From assembly GCA_916610825.1 (NCBI GenBank), contig OU744447.1:29586561-29650560 (forward strand): a stretch of 64,000 nucleotides of DNA, in the 5' to 3' direction. The notes beneath the pieces are model-generated. The model was not told where the DNA came from. It ran no database searches and worked only from the letters and a program-made list of their open reading frames with translations. Position numbers and translations under genes: made by a program. Each line of letters begins with the position of its first letter. Positions within the stretch are counted from its first letter, which is position 1. Positions 1 through 11,700 of this stretch are shown one piece after another. The stretch comes from Haliclystus octoradiatus. Lineage: Eukaryota; Cnidaria; Staurozoa; Stauromedusae; Haliclystidae.

Positions 1-1296
1 CTATACATCTAGACATGATCTCAGTGTTGTCAACAACACACTTATGTTCAAAAACAAGATTGTTATGCCTTCTTCCCTTACAAAAGAAACTCTCACAGTT
101 GCACATGAAGGTCATCAAGGAATTGTCCGCACCATGCAACGTCTACGAGCAAAAGTGTGGTGGCCACATATGAACCGTGATGTTGAAGAGTTTATTATGC
201 GATGCCATGGCTGCCAGGTTGTAGCACCAGAAGAAAGAAACCGCCACTGACAATGACTAAAATTTCGAAAGCAACTTGGTTACTAATTGGATGTGATTTA
301 TGCGGACCATTTCCCACTGGGGAGCATCTCCTTGTCTGTGTTGATTACTACAGCCGATACCGAGAGGTTGAAATTTTGCACAAAATAGACGCAACTGAAA
401 TTACAAAGAAACTACGAAAGATGTTCTGCAGATATGGGGCACCAGATGCCATTGTCACTGATAATGGTCCACAGTTTCGAAGAAATAATATATTTAAAGC
501 TCTGATGACAAAATTTGGAGTTACCCATAGTAAAGGACGACCCCTTATCACCCAGAGCGAACGGAGAAGTTGAGCGTTTTAATCGGAACTAAAAAAAACC
601 AATTCGAGCTGCCATTGCTGAACATCAAGACTGGCGTATTGTTTTATAGAACTTTTTACTTGCTTATTGTGCAACTCCTCATGCTACTACTGGCGTTGCT
701 CCTGCCACGGTAATATTCAATCGAACCATTAAGGACAAACTGCAAACAAACACGCCACCTGAAGCTGATGGAGATGTTATCAACGCTGATTGGAACAAGA
801 AGATTTTGATCAAATCATATGCTGATCATCACAACCATGCTCGCCCTCATTTTCTAAAGGAAAGGGATCCAGTGTTAATTGCAGTCACAAGAAGACATCG
901 TGATAAATTCACCCCACGCTGGAAAAATGTCCCCTATGTAAACTCCACTGTCAAAGGAAACGGTATAATTGTGAATGAGCGTGGAAATCAAAAGAAGGAG
1001 TTTATGCGAACTTCATCGCAATGAAGTCATACATGGCACCTCATCAACAACAATCTTCACACCAAATCAACATGTCACCACATATCAGCAGCAGCAGCGA
1101 TGATTTTGACATTCCTATTCACAACACTGACGTCCAACTCAATAACTTCAACAATGAAGAAAGCGACAGTTCGACAATAGCTGCAGAGTCAGAAGAAGAT
1201 GAGAGAGTAGTAACAGAGGATGAACTCTTTGTACCTCGGCAGCGACCAGCACGACAAACATGGATGCCTACCTGGTTAGACGATTACTCTCAATAG
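1..1296 (+). pseudogene. Ty3/gypsy pol fragment (integrase and C-terminal tail), frameshifted
   Basis: Decayed 3' part of a Ty3/gypsy-type pol, cut by the window start. Positions 44-250 encode an HHCC zinc-binding region (a HEGH-type His pair, later CHGC). After a frameshift, 202-573 encode the integrase core with the first Asp in a GCDLCGPFP context and the second in VTDNGPQF. The catalytic Glu context (ANGEVERF-like, about 558-580) lies in another frame. At 806-1024 and 1021-1296 come the basic C-terminal segment and an acidic tail, again in shifted frames. At least three frame breaks make it inactive. Overall shape resembles the K02A2.6-like gypsy pols of animals. An AATAAA follows at about 1302. 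Confidence 0.85.
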
Positions 1297-1390
1297 TCAA
1301 ATAAATAAAAGACATTATCATAATATAATCATTCTTTCTGTTTTACTTAATCATCTAATATAGCACACTGCTTTATAGATGAAAGAGAGA

Positions 1391-1539
1391 TGTGATGTTC
1401 ATGTTTACTTTATTAAATAGCCTCTCTGTTGTAATTATGGAGTAGCCTCATTGTGCAACAAGCCAACAAGCCACATGGGAATACCAGATTATTAAAGATG
1501 GAGTCTGTAACTGAACTTGTTTATTTACTGAATATTACA
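1391..1539 (+). repeat. Putative 3' LTR of the Ty3/gypsy remnant
   Basis: A purine-rich run (GAAAGAGAGA, 1381-1390) directly precedes TGTGATG, the usual polypurine tract and LTR start. The segment ends in ATTACA, giving TG...CA ends and about 149 bp. It holds a TATTAAAT box-like run and an ATTAAA poly(A)-like signal. It follows the pol remnant at the expected distance. The 5' LTR would lie outside the window, so the ends rest on the motifs only. Confidence 0.5.
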
Positions 1540-2085
1540 GCTACCTTACAGATACCTGGAAAGTAATGTTAAGTGTTATTGGTCACCTACCGATAGTTTC
1601 AGCGCTCCTTTTCAAGAAACCTACTCCATCTAACATCTTCCTTTTCTCTTTCAAATATATAACATACTGTCGTTTGACATGTTCAGCTACATTTCTTGCT
1701 GTGTCAGCCATGTTATCAAATTTATTAATTGTTGATCTCAATTGGCTGCAGCTGTCTGTTGCTGTAATAAATCATCAAAAACTAACATGTTTATATATCA
1801 ATGAATAAATGAACAGTTCAATTAATGGAGCATGGAATGGGGATAGCTTCAGTAATTCTCTATTGGGTTGATTGTTAATCAAAATAACTTATTATATAAT
1901 AAGTGATAGCGATGTTAAAAGAAAACATTTACTTCAGTATATAAGACATAGTTTGAGCCAATTAATGACACTATTTGAATGTAGCTATACAGAATATCAG
2001 CTATCGATGGTTTTCTTTAATTAATTTATGTATCAATAAAAACGCGTGAAAATAAACACATAGACTATAAATAACGCAGAATAAA
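1540..2085. other. Region without recognised gene
   Basis: AT-rich sequence between the gypsy LTR and the last traced exon of the minus-strand gene. No coding, repeat or RNA feature was recognised. The downstream exons or 3' UTR of the minus-strand gene may lie here or beyond the window edge. Confidence 0.4.
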
Positions 2086-2096
2086 TCAGGTCTTAC

Positions 2097-2784
2097 TTGC
2101 TTCCTGAGATTCTCCGATGTCATCCCGTATGAGATCATGAGGGTGGCCTTTCCAGTTGTTGTTCTTAGCCATAGCAAGCCATGGTGCTCCATCATGATAT
2201 GCTTTCATCATATCAGGGTTTGTTATATAATAATCAGGTACTGGGGCTTCCAAAGATTTAATGATCTTCATATTCTCAGCAGTAGGCACAGTTGATCGTG
2301 TCGTCCCTTTAACCTCTGCAGCGACTTCATCATCAATATTGTCCTTATCTTCTACAATTTGAGCTTTCATTCGATCATTTTCAGCCAATTTTCCTTCCAG
2401 CTGTTCAATCTGTGCCTCTTGCTTATTTAAATCTGGATATTTTTTTGTTACTGTTTTCCTTGCCATGTTATTAAAAATATTTAAGTTAATGCAAAAGGTT
2501 TCGTCGATCATAACATCAAATGTAAACAATGTTGCATTAAACACGAGGCCTGCACATCCTGTTCTGCTATCATCCAATGAAGCAGACAAACTAAACTCAT
2601 GAATTTGAATTCCATTGATGACATTTTGACTGATATCGTTTGCTATCTGAAATCCAACTGATACCGCTTGCTGTGTAAATGTCAGAACTGCTTGCGCAGA
2701 AACTTTCAGTATGTTAGCTGAAGATGCAACTCCTTTAATGCCTTCTAGAATAAATTTCCCGGTTTCAGACAAGCCCAGCATAAC
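2097..2784 (-). CDS. Probable later exon of the large secreted protein
   Basis: The open frame follows acceptor TATTTTCTTCAG (2785, phase 0). It encodes an amphipathic stretch (GKFILEGIKGVASSANILK), strands like those upstream, then a Lys/Glu coil (QIEQLEGKLAENDRMKAQ). A strong GTAAGA donor at 2096 precedes the stop at 2086-2088, so the gene may continue leftwards. Its phase does not match exon 8 directly. It may therefore follow an unseen exon or belong to a neighbouring related gene. Confidence 0.6.
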
Positions 2785-5700
2785 CTGAAGAAAATACCAC
2801 ATTGACATATTATTATCATCATTTGAATCTTAACATTACATGAAGCCTCGTTCTCAACTAAAATATAGTTATAGTTGTGAAATGCAACAGTTTTTCACAT
2901 GCATTATAATGTATTAATGCAATAATGAATTAACGCATCTTAATTTCTGTGATAGTCAATGTCGAGGGAGGGGGTAACTTCCAACAGGTAACTGCTATTA
3001 CGCTTCGACCGGAAGTATTTGAAATAGAACTTTTGGAGGATGATCATAAATTGTTTCACATCATGAAGAAGGTAACCAAAATATGTTTTTCTAGAGGACA
3101 TATATCCCTATAAAATGTGGAAAACGATTTTAGTGTGCTTACAAATAAAGTTTGCACCAACTTATTTATACTTCCATTTTTTTCTGGTAAAGCATGCTCT
3201 AAAATGGATGATCGAAGCATATAATAATAATTTCTTCTAATTGTCTTTGGTTTAAAGAGACCTACGATTAGCGTTTTCATCAACTCATGCCAACGCTAAA
3301 ACGGACGAAATTTCAATTTTATTGCTTTGTTTATTTTTACCGAGAACCATTTTCAAGATTTCTCTACTTCATTTATTTTGACTAGCTACTTATACTGTAT
3401 AATAAAATGATAGTAAAAGCTACTTCACAAATTTCTCAGCACAGGAATCATTCTGCATAATATAGAAGTGTGATTGAGGATGATGTCAATGGCTTAAATC
3501 ATCCCTAGGAGCGGATTCACGGAGGTTGAGTCTATGGAAACGGAAACGGTGGAATCCCTTTTCACCCGGAATCCACGGTGTACAAAATTACTTGAATTGA
3601 TGAACGTGAAGTTACTCAATTGTTCATTAATTTTCACAAAATTTTAATGATATGTTCCTGACATCTTCTGTTCATTAAATTTTTGACAAGGGTTCAATGC
3701 TTTCCCGTTTCAATATTTCGGATGCATCCGTGCCCCGAACCGTGCCATGTGATCTCAAAAATAATATCCATTCAATCATTGATTTGTATAGAATCATATA
3801 TTATAATCTGTTCTTTACCTTGATGCCTGTTTTCTCTCCCCAGATTACTATTCTCCTTTTGAGCTTATTGATTTCACACTTCGCCATGCAAATTAGATCT
3901 TTGACTTTCACGCCACACGGATTTATAATTGGACATCCTAACCACCATTCGAAGACCTTCCAGCATTTCGGTTTCCATTCAAGTAGAGGAATACAAGCTA
4001 TAATTAGTTTGGAAAGGAGAAAACATTCAATGGCAATATAAATCCCATGTAACCTAAAACGTCTATCATGGTGGAATGTCTAGCTCACAAATGTGAAAAT
4101 TTATCAAAATGAAAACTGAACCTCAATTGCCCTTTTCTTAAATAAAACAATTATCAGATTCAAGTTGTTTATATTGCGGAAGATCGCTCGAATCTTGAAT
4201 TAATGATCTAAAATTTAAAATTTAAATTCAATGTTTTCATTTACTAAAATGTGCTTGGATCAAATTTAAAATTCAAAACGTTAGTATCTCTTAGATAAAG
4301 ATAGCTTTGTTGATATTATTTCTTTAGAAATACATTGCAGTTTCCTATTCTTCTCCAGCTTTGAGCATCTGACAAAATTTTATCGAGAATTTTCGACGGG
4401 AATTTTCGAAAAATGTTAACCTTGTATTTCCAAACACATGGAACAAATATTCTAAAATATCACGAAGGTTTTCTGCGACTGGTCGAAAGAGCGTGCATGA
4501 AATCCTAGTTTGAAACATGGCTCCGAAAACCGGGAAAAACCGCAAGCTTCAAAAAGTTTGATCTGTGATAAAATACAGAATTTATAACTTTTTGATAACA
4601 ATCCAATAAATATCTCAATAATGGCTACGATTTACAAAACGACATTTAGCTCAAGATGTTTATATTTATTGAAAAGCGTGGTGAATGAGTTATTGGTCAT
4701 GTAATATGCAAAATAAAAACACAGAATGAAAGACAATTATAGGCTACGCTGTTTCAAGGTAAACCTAAAATTTAAATAACAATTACTGCATTAATTTGCT
4801 AAAAAACCATTGTACCACTTATATTACAGACGTTCTTGTATATGTCTTTCTTTATTCGACAGAATCTATCTTGCTGTGGGATTCTCTTCATGCTTGGTTT
4901 ATGAATTGAAATTGAATTTTAAATTGTGAATTCATGAATTGAAAATCCGTTTTATTTTAGAAAAGGGTTACCACATGCTTGCAAATGTTTGTATTCATAT
5001 TTACTAAACTCGAAAATGTTGGGAGACACTTGGGAAGCTAAAAATCACTCGCTCGAAGCTCGTGATTTTTTAGCGCTTCACTCGTGTCTCCCAACATTTT
5101 CTCGTTTAGCAAATATGAATACAAACATGGCAAGTATGTGGTAACCCTTTAATCAAATAGCAGATCTACATTCGATAATGACGTCAAACTTCAGAAAGAC
5201 TTTTTATTCCAATGCAAAACATGCTGGTTTATATAATAACACTTCTGAATTTATATTGTTAAATGAAAATATTCAAATTTTAATATTACAAAATCCGGAG
5301 ATTTAACTTTAAATTTTCCGATTGAGTGATTGTGGTCATAGTGCAATTTTGTTGAGTTTTGAAAATTTGAAATTTCGCACGAAAATCCTCATAGATTCGA
5401 GACCCAACGTGTATTACTGTGAACCATCAACCATGCAATGAGACCACAGACAAGAATAAAAATCGAAGATTTCGATAGAAAATGGTGTATAAAAGTAATA
5501 TGTGTCGGAAATTAGCTGTATACATGTTACCTATAGTCTTATAATAATAGTGATTGAGACGGTAGCGCCCTACAGATAGCCTGCGCGCAGACCCAAATCT
5601 TCTTTTTATGATTATTAGGGTCTGCGTAGTATCGACAGATAGCTTGCGCTGGACTGAATTAGGGGGAGTGGCAGAAACGTGAGGAATCTATTGTTTGTCT

Positions 5701-8700
5701 ATTGTTCATCAGCCAATCGCTAGCGAGTTCTCCAAAACTAGAATCAGAATATGATTGGATGATAAATATAAGTTTTTGACGCATTCCATTTCAAGTATGC
5801 TACACGCAAGCCGAATAAATAAAACGTCGTTCTTCTTCGATAAAATCATTTTGCTTGTGTTCGTTTCAGTTTTGTACGTTTCAGTTTTCAGTTCGTTTCA
5901 GTTTTGAGACCTCAGACTTTTTTATTCAATACAGACTTTTTGTAATTATATTTGTAGTAAAATGAACATAGTGTATTGACAAAAACGATTTCTTGTTAAT
6001 TTGCTTTTCACGGAGGACGGGACATGCTATTTTACATGCAGCTTCGGCCAACAAAGACTTGATTTTAAGATACTGAAATTCATTTGGATTGTGTTTGTGT
6101 TCGTCGTAAAAGCCAATTTGTCATGGGTAATATCGAAAGAACAAATAATTTTATTAGATATAGGACGATTTAATCTCTGGATCTTTTTCGCTGCGCCATG
6201 GCAATGGATTACAAAAATATTTCTTTACGAAAGCCTATCAATGTTTAAATTTTTTGAATCCAGATTCAGAAAGTTGAATGTTTTTGAAATTCCCTTTGTA
6301 ATTAAAATAATGCTACAATCATTACCAAATTATAGATTTCCAACACTTTGGAATGGTTGTTGTGAATACAGACTCTTAATTCATATATCGTAATTAACGT
6401 AATCAATGAACTTCTTATTATAGCATATTTAATCTTATAGCCTTGCCAAGTATAAATTTTTCCTGTCTCCATGATACAATGTCTTTAATAGTATAATTAG
6501 TATATAACATCCTGACTATAGTCACGAACACGGAACAGTCGCGGTCGTGGCTAGACCGGGTGTAACCGGCTTATTGTTATAGATGTTATTTAGTTTACCT
6601 TTATTTATTTCCATGTATTTAGTAATTACTGTATTATATTCTAGACTAGACTGGTAGTTAATTAGTTAATATTGACGCCATTAAAAATAGTATAAAAACC
6701 GTGTAAAATTAGTATTACGGCAGTAGCAATTGCAATATATAGAAGAACCTAGAAGTTGGAAAAAGTTGTCAAGCCGTGGTAAAGCTACCGATGTAAGTTA
6801 ACGCTGTCACTATAATCACTATTTTATAACTTTAGTTTGTATTTTATAGCCTTATTTTGTATTTATTCATTTAACTTATCTTTGTATATTTCATTGCCTT
6901 TTATAGTGAATTTATTAAACTGTCAATTAATATCAATCTGCTACGACTCGACTCATTCCTATCTCTTCGAAACACAAAGATTCAATCGAAGCCAAAAGTT
7001 CACAGCCAGTGTCCAGAAGAATGGAATCCAACGATAAAATAGTAGCTGAACGTCAGCGAAGAACAGGTAAAGGACGCGTAACAAGAATCATAAGAAAGTT
7101 ATGCATAGCAGTAGAAAAAGATACTTGTGACGACGAAGAACTCAGTGGTGATCTAAAGACATTAGAAAGAACCTACAACGATGCAGAAGTCTCACATGAA
7201 AACTACACAATGATGTTGTCCGACGACGAAGGGGCAATGGATAGTACATGGATTGATCTCCTGTTTGATGAAATGTGTGAAGTTAGAACAAGAGTCAGAA
7301 CACACATACGCCATATTACAGAAAACAAACAGAAGACAATATCAACTAAGCCTGGAGTGAAAGAAACTTCAGCACAAGAAACAACACCAACAACCGATGA
7401 ATCAATTACGAGTAATGTTGGTGAAAACAATGCAAACTCACCTGCTCAACAGCCAGACTTGGACACATTAGATGATAATAATGAAATGCCAGAATTAGAA
7501 ACCATTGGTGATATTACCGTAACGTCAATTAATTCTACCACATCAAGTCAACAACCAACGAGCAATGAAACAATAAGCCAAACAACCATTGAAGGTATCA
7601 AAGAAGAGCAACCAATTAATTTAGCAGCCTTCTGGGAAACAGAAAGTTTTGGAGTCAGGCCAAAGACATGTGAATGCCTACCATCAACGATGTCAGATGA
7701 AGATGAAAAGGCTGCCAATCTACTGAGAAAATCATGCACGAAGATTGACGATCGATATGAAATTGCCCTACCATGGAAAAAAGACCCAGCAACATTACCA
7801 AATAACTACACATTGGCCCTAAAAAAGTTGGAATCAACAGAGAGAAAATTATCCAAAACTGAACAATTTGCAGCAGAGTACAACAAGCAAATAATGGAGT
7901 ATGTCAGTTTAGGATTTGCAAGAAAACTAACAGATGATGAAATCAGCAAATATGAAGGTCCAATATACTACATAGCACATCATGCCGTCATCAGAAGTGA
8001 CAAGACTACGACGCCCATCAGAATAGTGTTTGACTCATCAGCAAAGTTTGAAGGGAAAAGCTTGAATGACCATCTAATGAAAGGACCAGACCTTCTCAAT
8101 TCACTATTTGGCGTCATCACAAGGTTCAGAGAGAATGAAGTTGGGATATGCACTGACATAAGTAAAATGTTTCCACAAATCAAGATGCCGGTCGCAGATC
8201 AACATGTGCACAGGTTCCTATGGCGAAATATGGATACAACTAGCAAGCCACAAGTATACATGATGCAAAGAGTCACCTTTGGGGATAAACCAGCACCAGC
8301 AATGGCACAGACAGTGTTACGAATGACAGCAGAAGCCAACATCGAAAGTCACCCTCAAGCAGCGGCATCGATCATCACCAACGCCTGCATGGACGACATA
8401 TGCGACAGTGTATCGAGCAAAGAGGAAGCAGAGAACTTAACAAATCAACTAACAGAAACCTTGGCAACTGGAGGGTTCAAGTTGAAAAAGTGGACATCAA
8501 ACTGTAAAGAACTGACGGTGATACAAGGCGATGATAAGAGCATGAATGAACCAAGGGACATAGACCACAAAGAAGAGAAGGTTTTGGGAACAATTTGGAA
8601 GCCACAAACAGATGAGATATCATTTAAAATTAAAGAGATGCCAAATGAAATACTTACCAAAAGAATCATCCTCAGCCGAGTAGCAGGAATATTCGATCCA

Positions 8701-11700
8701 ATTGGTTTGGCAGCAGCTGTAATGATCAAGGCAAAGATTGGTCTCCAGAAACTATGGTCACAAGGTTTAACGTGGGACGAACCATTAGAAGATGAAGGCC
8801 AAAAGGAGTGGTGCAAATTCTTTGAAGAAATACAACAGCTACAACAATTCAACATCCCAAGATGCCTAAAGCCAGAAAATGCCAAAGGTCATCCAACATT
8901 ACATGTATTCTGTGATGCCAGCGAAAACGCTTTTGCAGCGTGTGCATACTTACGATGGAAGATAGACAATGGTAAATCTAAGACAACGTTTGTAGCGGCC
9001 AAGACAAGGGTATCACCATTAAAGAGACTGACGGTACCACGCTTAGAACTCCAAGCAGCAGTTCTTGCTACAAGACTGGCAAACACCATCACCAATGAAC
9101 TAAGAATTCAACTAGAAGATACTATCTATTGGAGCGATAGTGCTGTCACATTGGCCTGGATAAAAAGTCAAGCAAAACAATTCAAAACCTTTGTTGCTGT
9201 ACGAATTGGGGAAATTCAGAGTAATTCAAATCCACAACAATGGAGGCATTGTCCAGGAGTATTGAACGTGGCCGATGATGCGTCTAGAGGAATTTCAATA
9301 GAAGAATTATACAACAGATGGATAGAAGGACCAAAATTTCTAGGAGATGACGAGGAAGACTGGCCACAACAAACTCTACCAATCAGAAAAACAAATGAAG
9401 AAAGAAAGACTGTGAAATTGGTGTGTGTTGCGTCATCCAACCCAGAAATGGTCATAGATGTAGAAAGATTTTCAAAGTACAACAAACTAATCAGAGTTAC
9501 AGCATACGTACTCAGATTTATCAACAACATCAAACGAAGTAGTGAGAAGAGAAGTGGTCAACTTTTGCCAAGTGAATTTGAATCAGCGGAATTACACTGG
9601 ATACGCCACGCCCAAACAGAATTGCACCCCAGGCTGGAAAAGGGAGATTTCAAACAGTTGACGCCCTTCAAAGATTCCAAAGATGTGATCAGAGTTGGTG
9701 GTAGAATAGACGCTGCGAAATGCTTACCATATGACCAAAAACACCCAATCCTTCTTCCAAAGAAACATGCACTGTCCAAGCTTATCATGGTAAAATGTCA
9801 TTTCATGGTTGGCCATGCCGGTTCTGAAAGGGTATTGGCGGAAAGCAGAAGGGAATTTTGGATACTGAGTGGAAGGCATTTATCAAAAGCCATTGGAAGA
9901 AAATGCATAAAATGCCAAAAGTTGAGATCACTACCACAACAACAATTGATGGCTGATTTGCCCGGATTCCGTCTCAGACCATTCACTCCGCCATTTTTCT
10001 ATGTTGGCCTAGATTACTTTGGACCATTGTCAATAAAGATTGGACGCCGCAGAGAAAAACGATATGGTTGCCTATTTACTTGTTTGAATACCAGAGCGGT
10101 ACATGTTGAAGTCGCCAGTGATCAAACAACGACAGCTTTTCTTCACGCCTTACGAAGATTCATGGCAAGACGAGGACATCCAAAAATGATTGTATCAGAC
10201 AATGGTTCGAATTTCGTTGGAGCGGAGCGGGAATTAAAGGAGATGGTAGAAGGATGGGACAATTCAAAACTAGAAGAATTCGCTGCCAACGTACAAATGA
10301 TTTGGAAGTTCAATACACCAAATGCCCCACATCAAGGGGGCGTATTTGAAGCTATGGTTAAGTCGGTGAAGAAAGCGTTAAAGTTAGCCTACGGAGATCA
10401 TGTTCTAACACAAGAAGAACTGCAAACATATTTATGCGAAGTTGAAAATATCGTTAATTCAAGACCGCTGGGACCATTGTCAGCAGATCCTAATGATGGG
10501 GCATACATTACCCCTAATCACTTGTTGTTAGGAAGATCATCAACCGCAATTCCACAAGGACCGTTTGCAGACACAAATAATGCAAGAAAGCGCTTTCAAT
10601 TTTTACAAACGATTGTTAATCAGTTCTGGCGCAAATGGATCCGTAATTATCTCCCTACATTGTATGCACGTAAGAAGTGGACCGAAAAGAAGAGGGAAAT
10701 CACAGTTAATGATATCGTTTTGGTAATCGATCCAAACATGGCTCGTGGTAAATGGCAAATGGGTAGAGTTATGGAAACATTCAAGGGAATCAACAACCTA
10801 GTGAGAAATGTCAAAGTCAAGACTGTGACAGGTGTTTATGAAAGACCAATAAATAGACTTTGTTTATTGTTACCTACTGATGATTGTTGAAGATGTGATG
10901 GAAGAATACGCGATAATCCTTCCATGGTGTGGGGCGTGTTGTGAATACAGACTCTTAATTCATATATCGTAATTAACGTAATCAATGAACTTCTTATTAT
11001 AGCATATTTAATCTTATAGCCTTGCCAAGTATAAATTTTTCCTGTCTCCATGATACAATGTCTTTAATAGTATAATTAGTATATAACATCCTGACTATAG
11101 TCACGAACACGGAACAGTCGCGGTCGTGGCTAGACCGGGTGTAACCGGCTTATTGTTATAGATGTTATTTAGTTTACCTTTATTTATTTCCATGTATTTA
11201 GTAATTACTGTATTATATTCTAGACTAGACTGGTAGTTAATTAGTTAATATTGACGCCATTAAAAATAGTATAAAAACCGTGTAAAATTAGTATTACGGC
11301 AGTAGCAATTGCAATATATAGAAGAACCTAGAAGTTGGAAAAAGCCGTCAAGCCGTGGTAAAGCTACCGATGTAAGTTAACGCTGTCACTATAATCACTA
11401 TTTTATAACTTTAGTTTGTATTTTATAGCCTTATTTTGTATTTATTCATTTAACTTATCTTTGTATATTTCATTGCCTTTTATAGTGAATTTATTAAACT
11501 GTCAATTAATATCAATCTGCTACGACTCGACTCATTCCTATCTCTTCGAAACAATGGTTTCACTTATACTTTTCCTGAAAATTTATATTCGACGTCTAAT
11601 ACTTTCATTAACTATATTCGAAAGACCATTATAATATCCTACTATTCCGTTTGCACTTACAAAGACTGTTACGTATGTTGTTAAATTGTATTATTTTTTT

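Larger units (their letters stand above)
6358..11553 (+). mobile_element. BEL/Pao LTR retrotransposon, near complete
   Basis: Two 617-bp LTRs (6358-6974 and 10937-11553), a single long ORF and a 5-bp target duplication ATGGT (6353-6357 and 11554-11558). By eye the LTRs differ only at two adjacent bases (6766-6767 versus 11345-11346), so the insertion is recent. It sits in an older LINE fragment inside the long gap of the minus-strand gene, in the opposite orientation to that gene. I found no obvious tRNA primer-binding match just after the 5' LTR. Confidence 0.95.

Noticed and set aside
4345-4545. Minus-strand ORF of 66 codons as the missing exon of the secreted-protein gene
   Set aside because: It overlaps a dispersed repeat shared with 62.6 kb and lacks the required splice phases.
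6001-6393. Plus-strand ORF of 130 codons
   Set aside because: Its end is the LINE fragment and the first bases of the LTR; the upstream part has no protein-like pattern. Not a host gene.
7203-11051. Several minus-strand ORFs of 60-146 codons
   Set aside because: Shadows of the BEL/Pao coding strand, without protein-family features.
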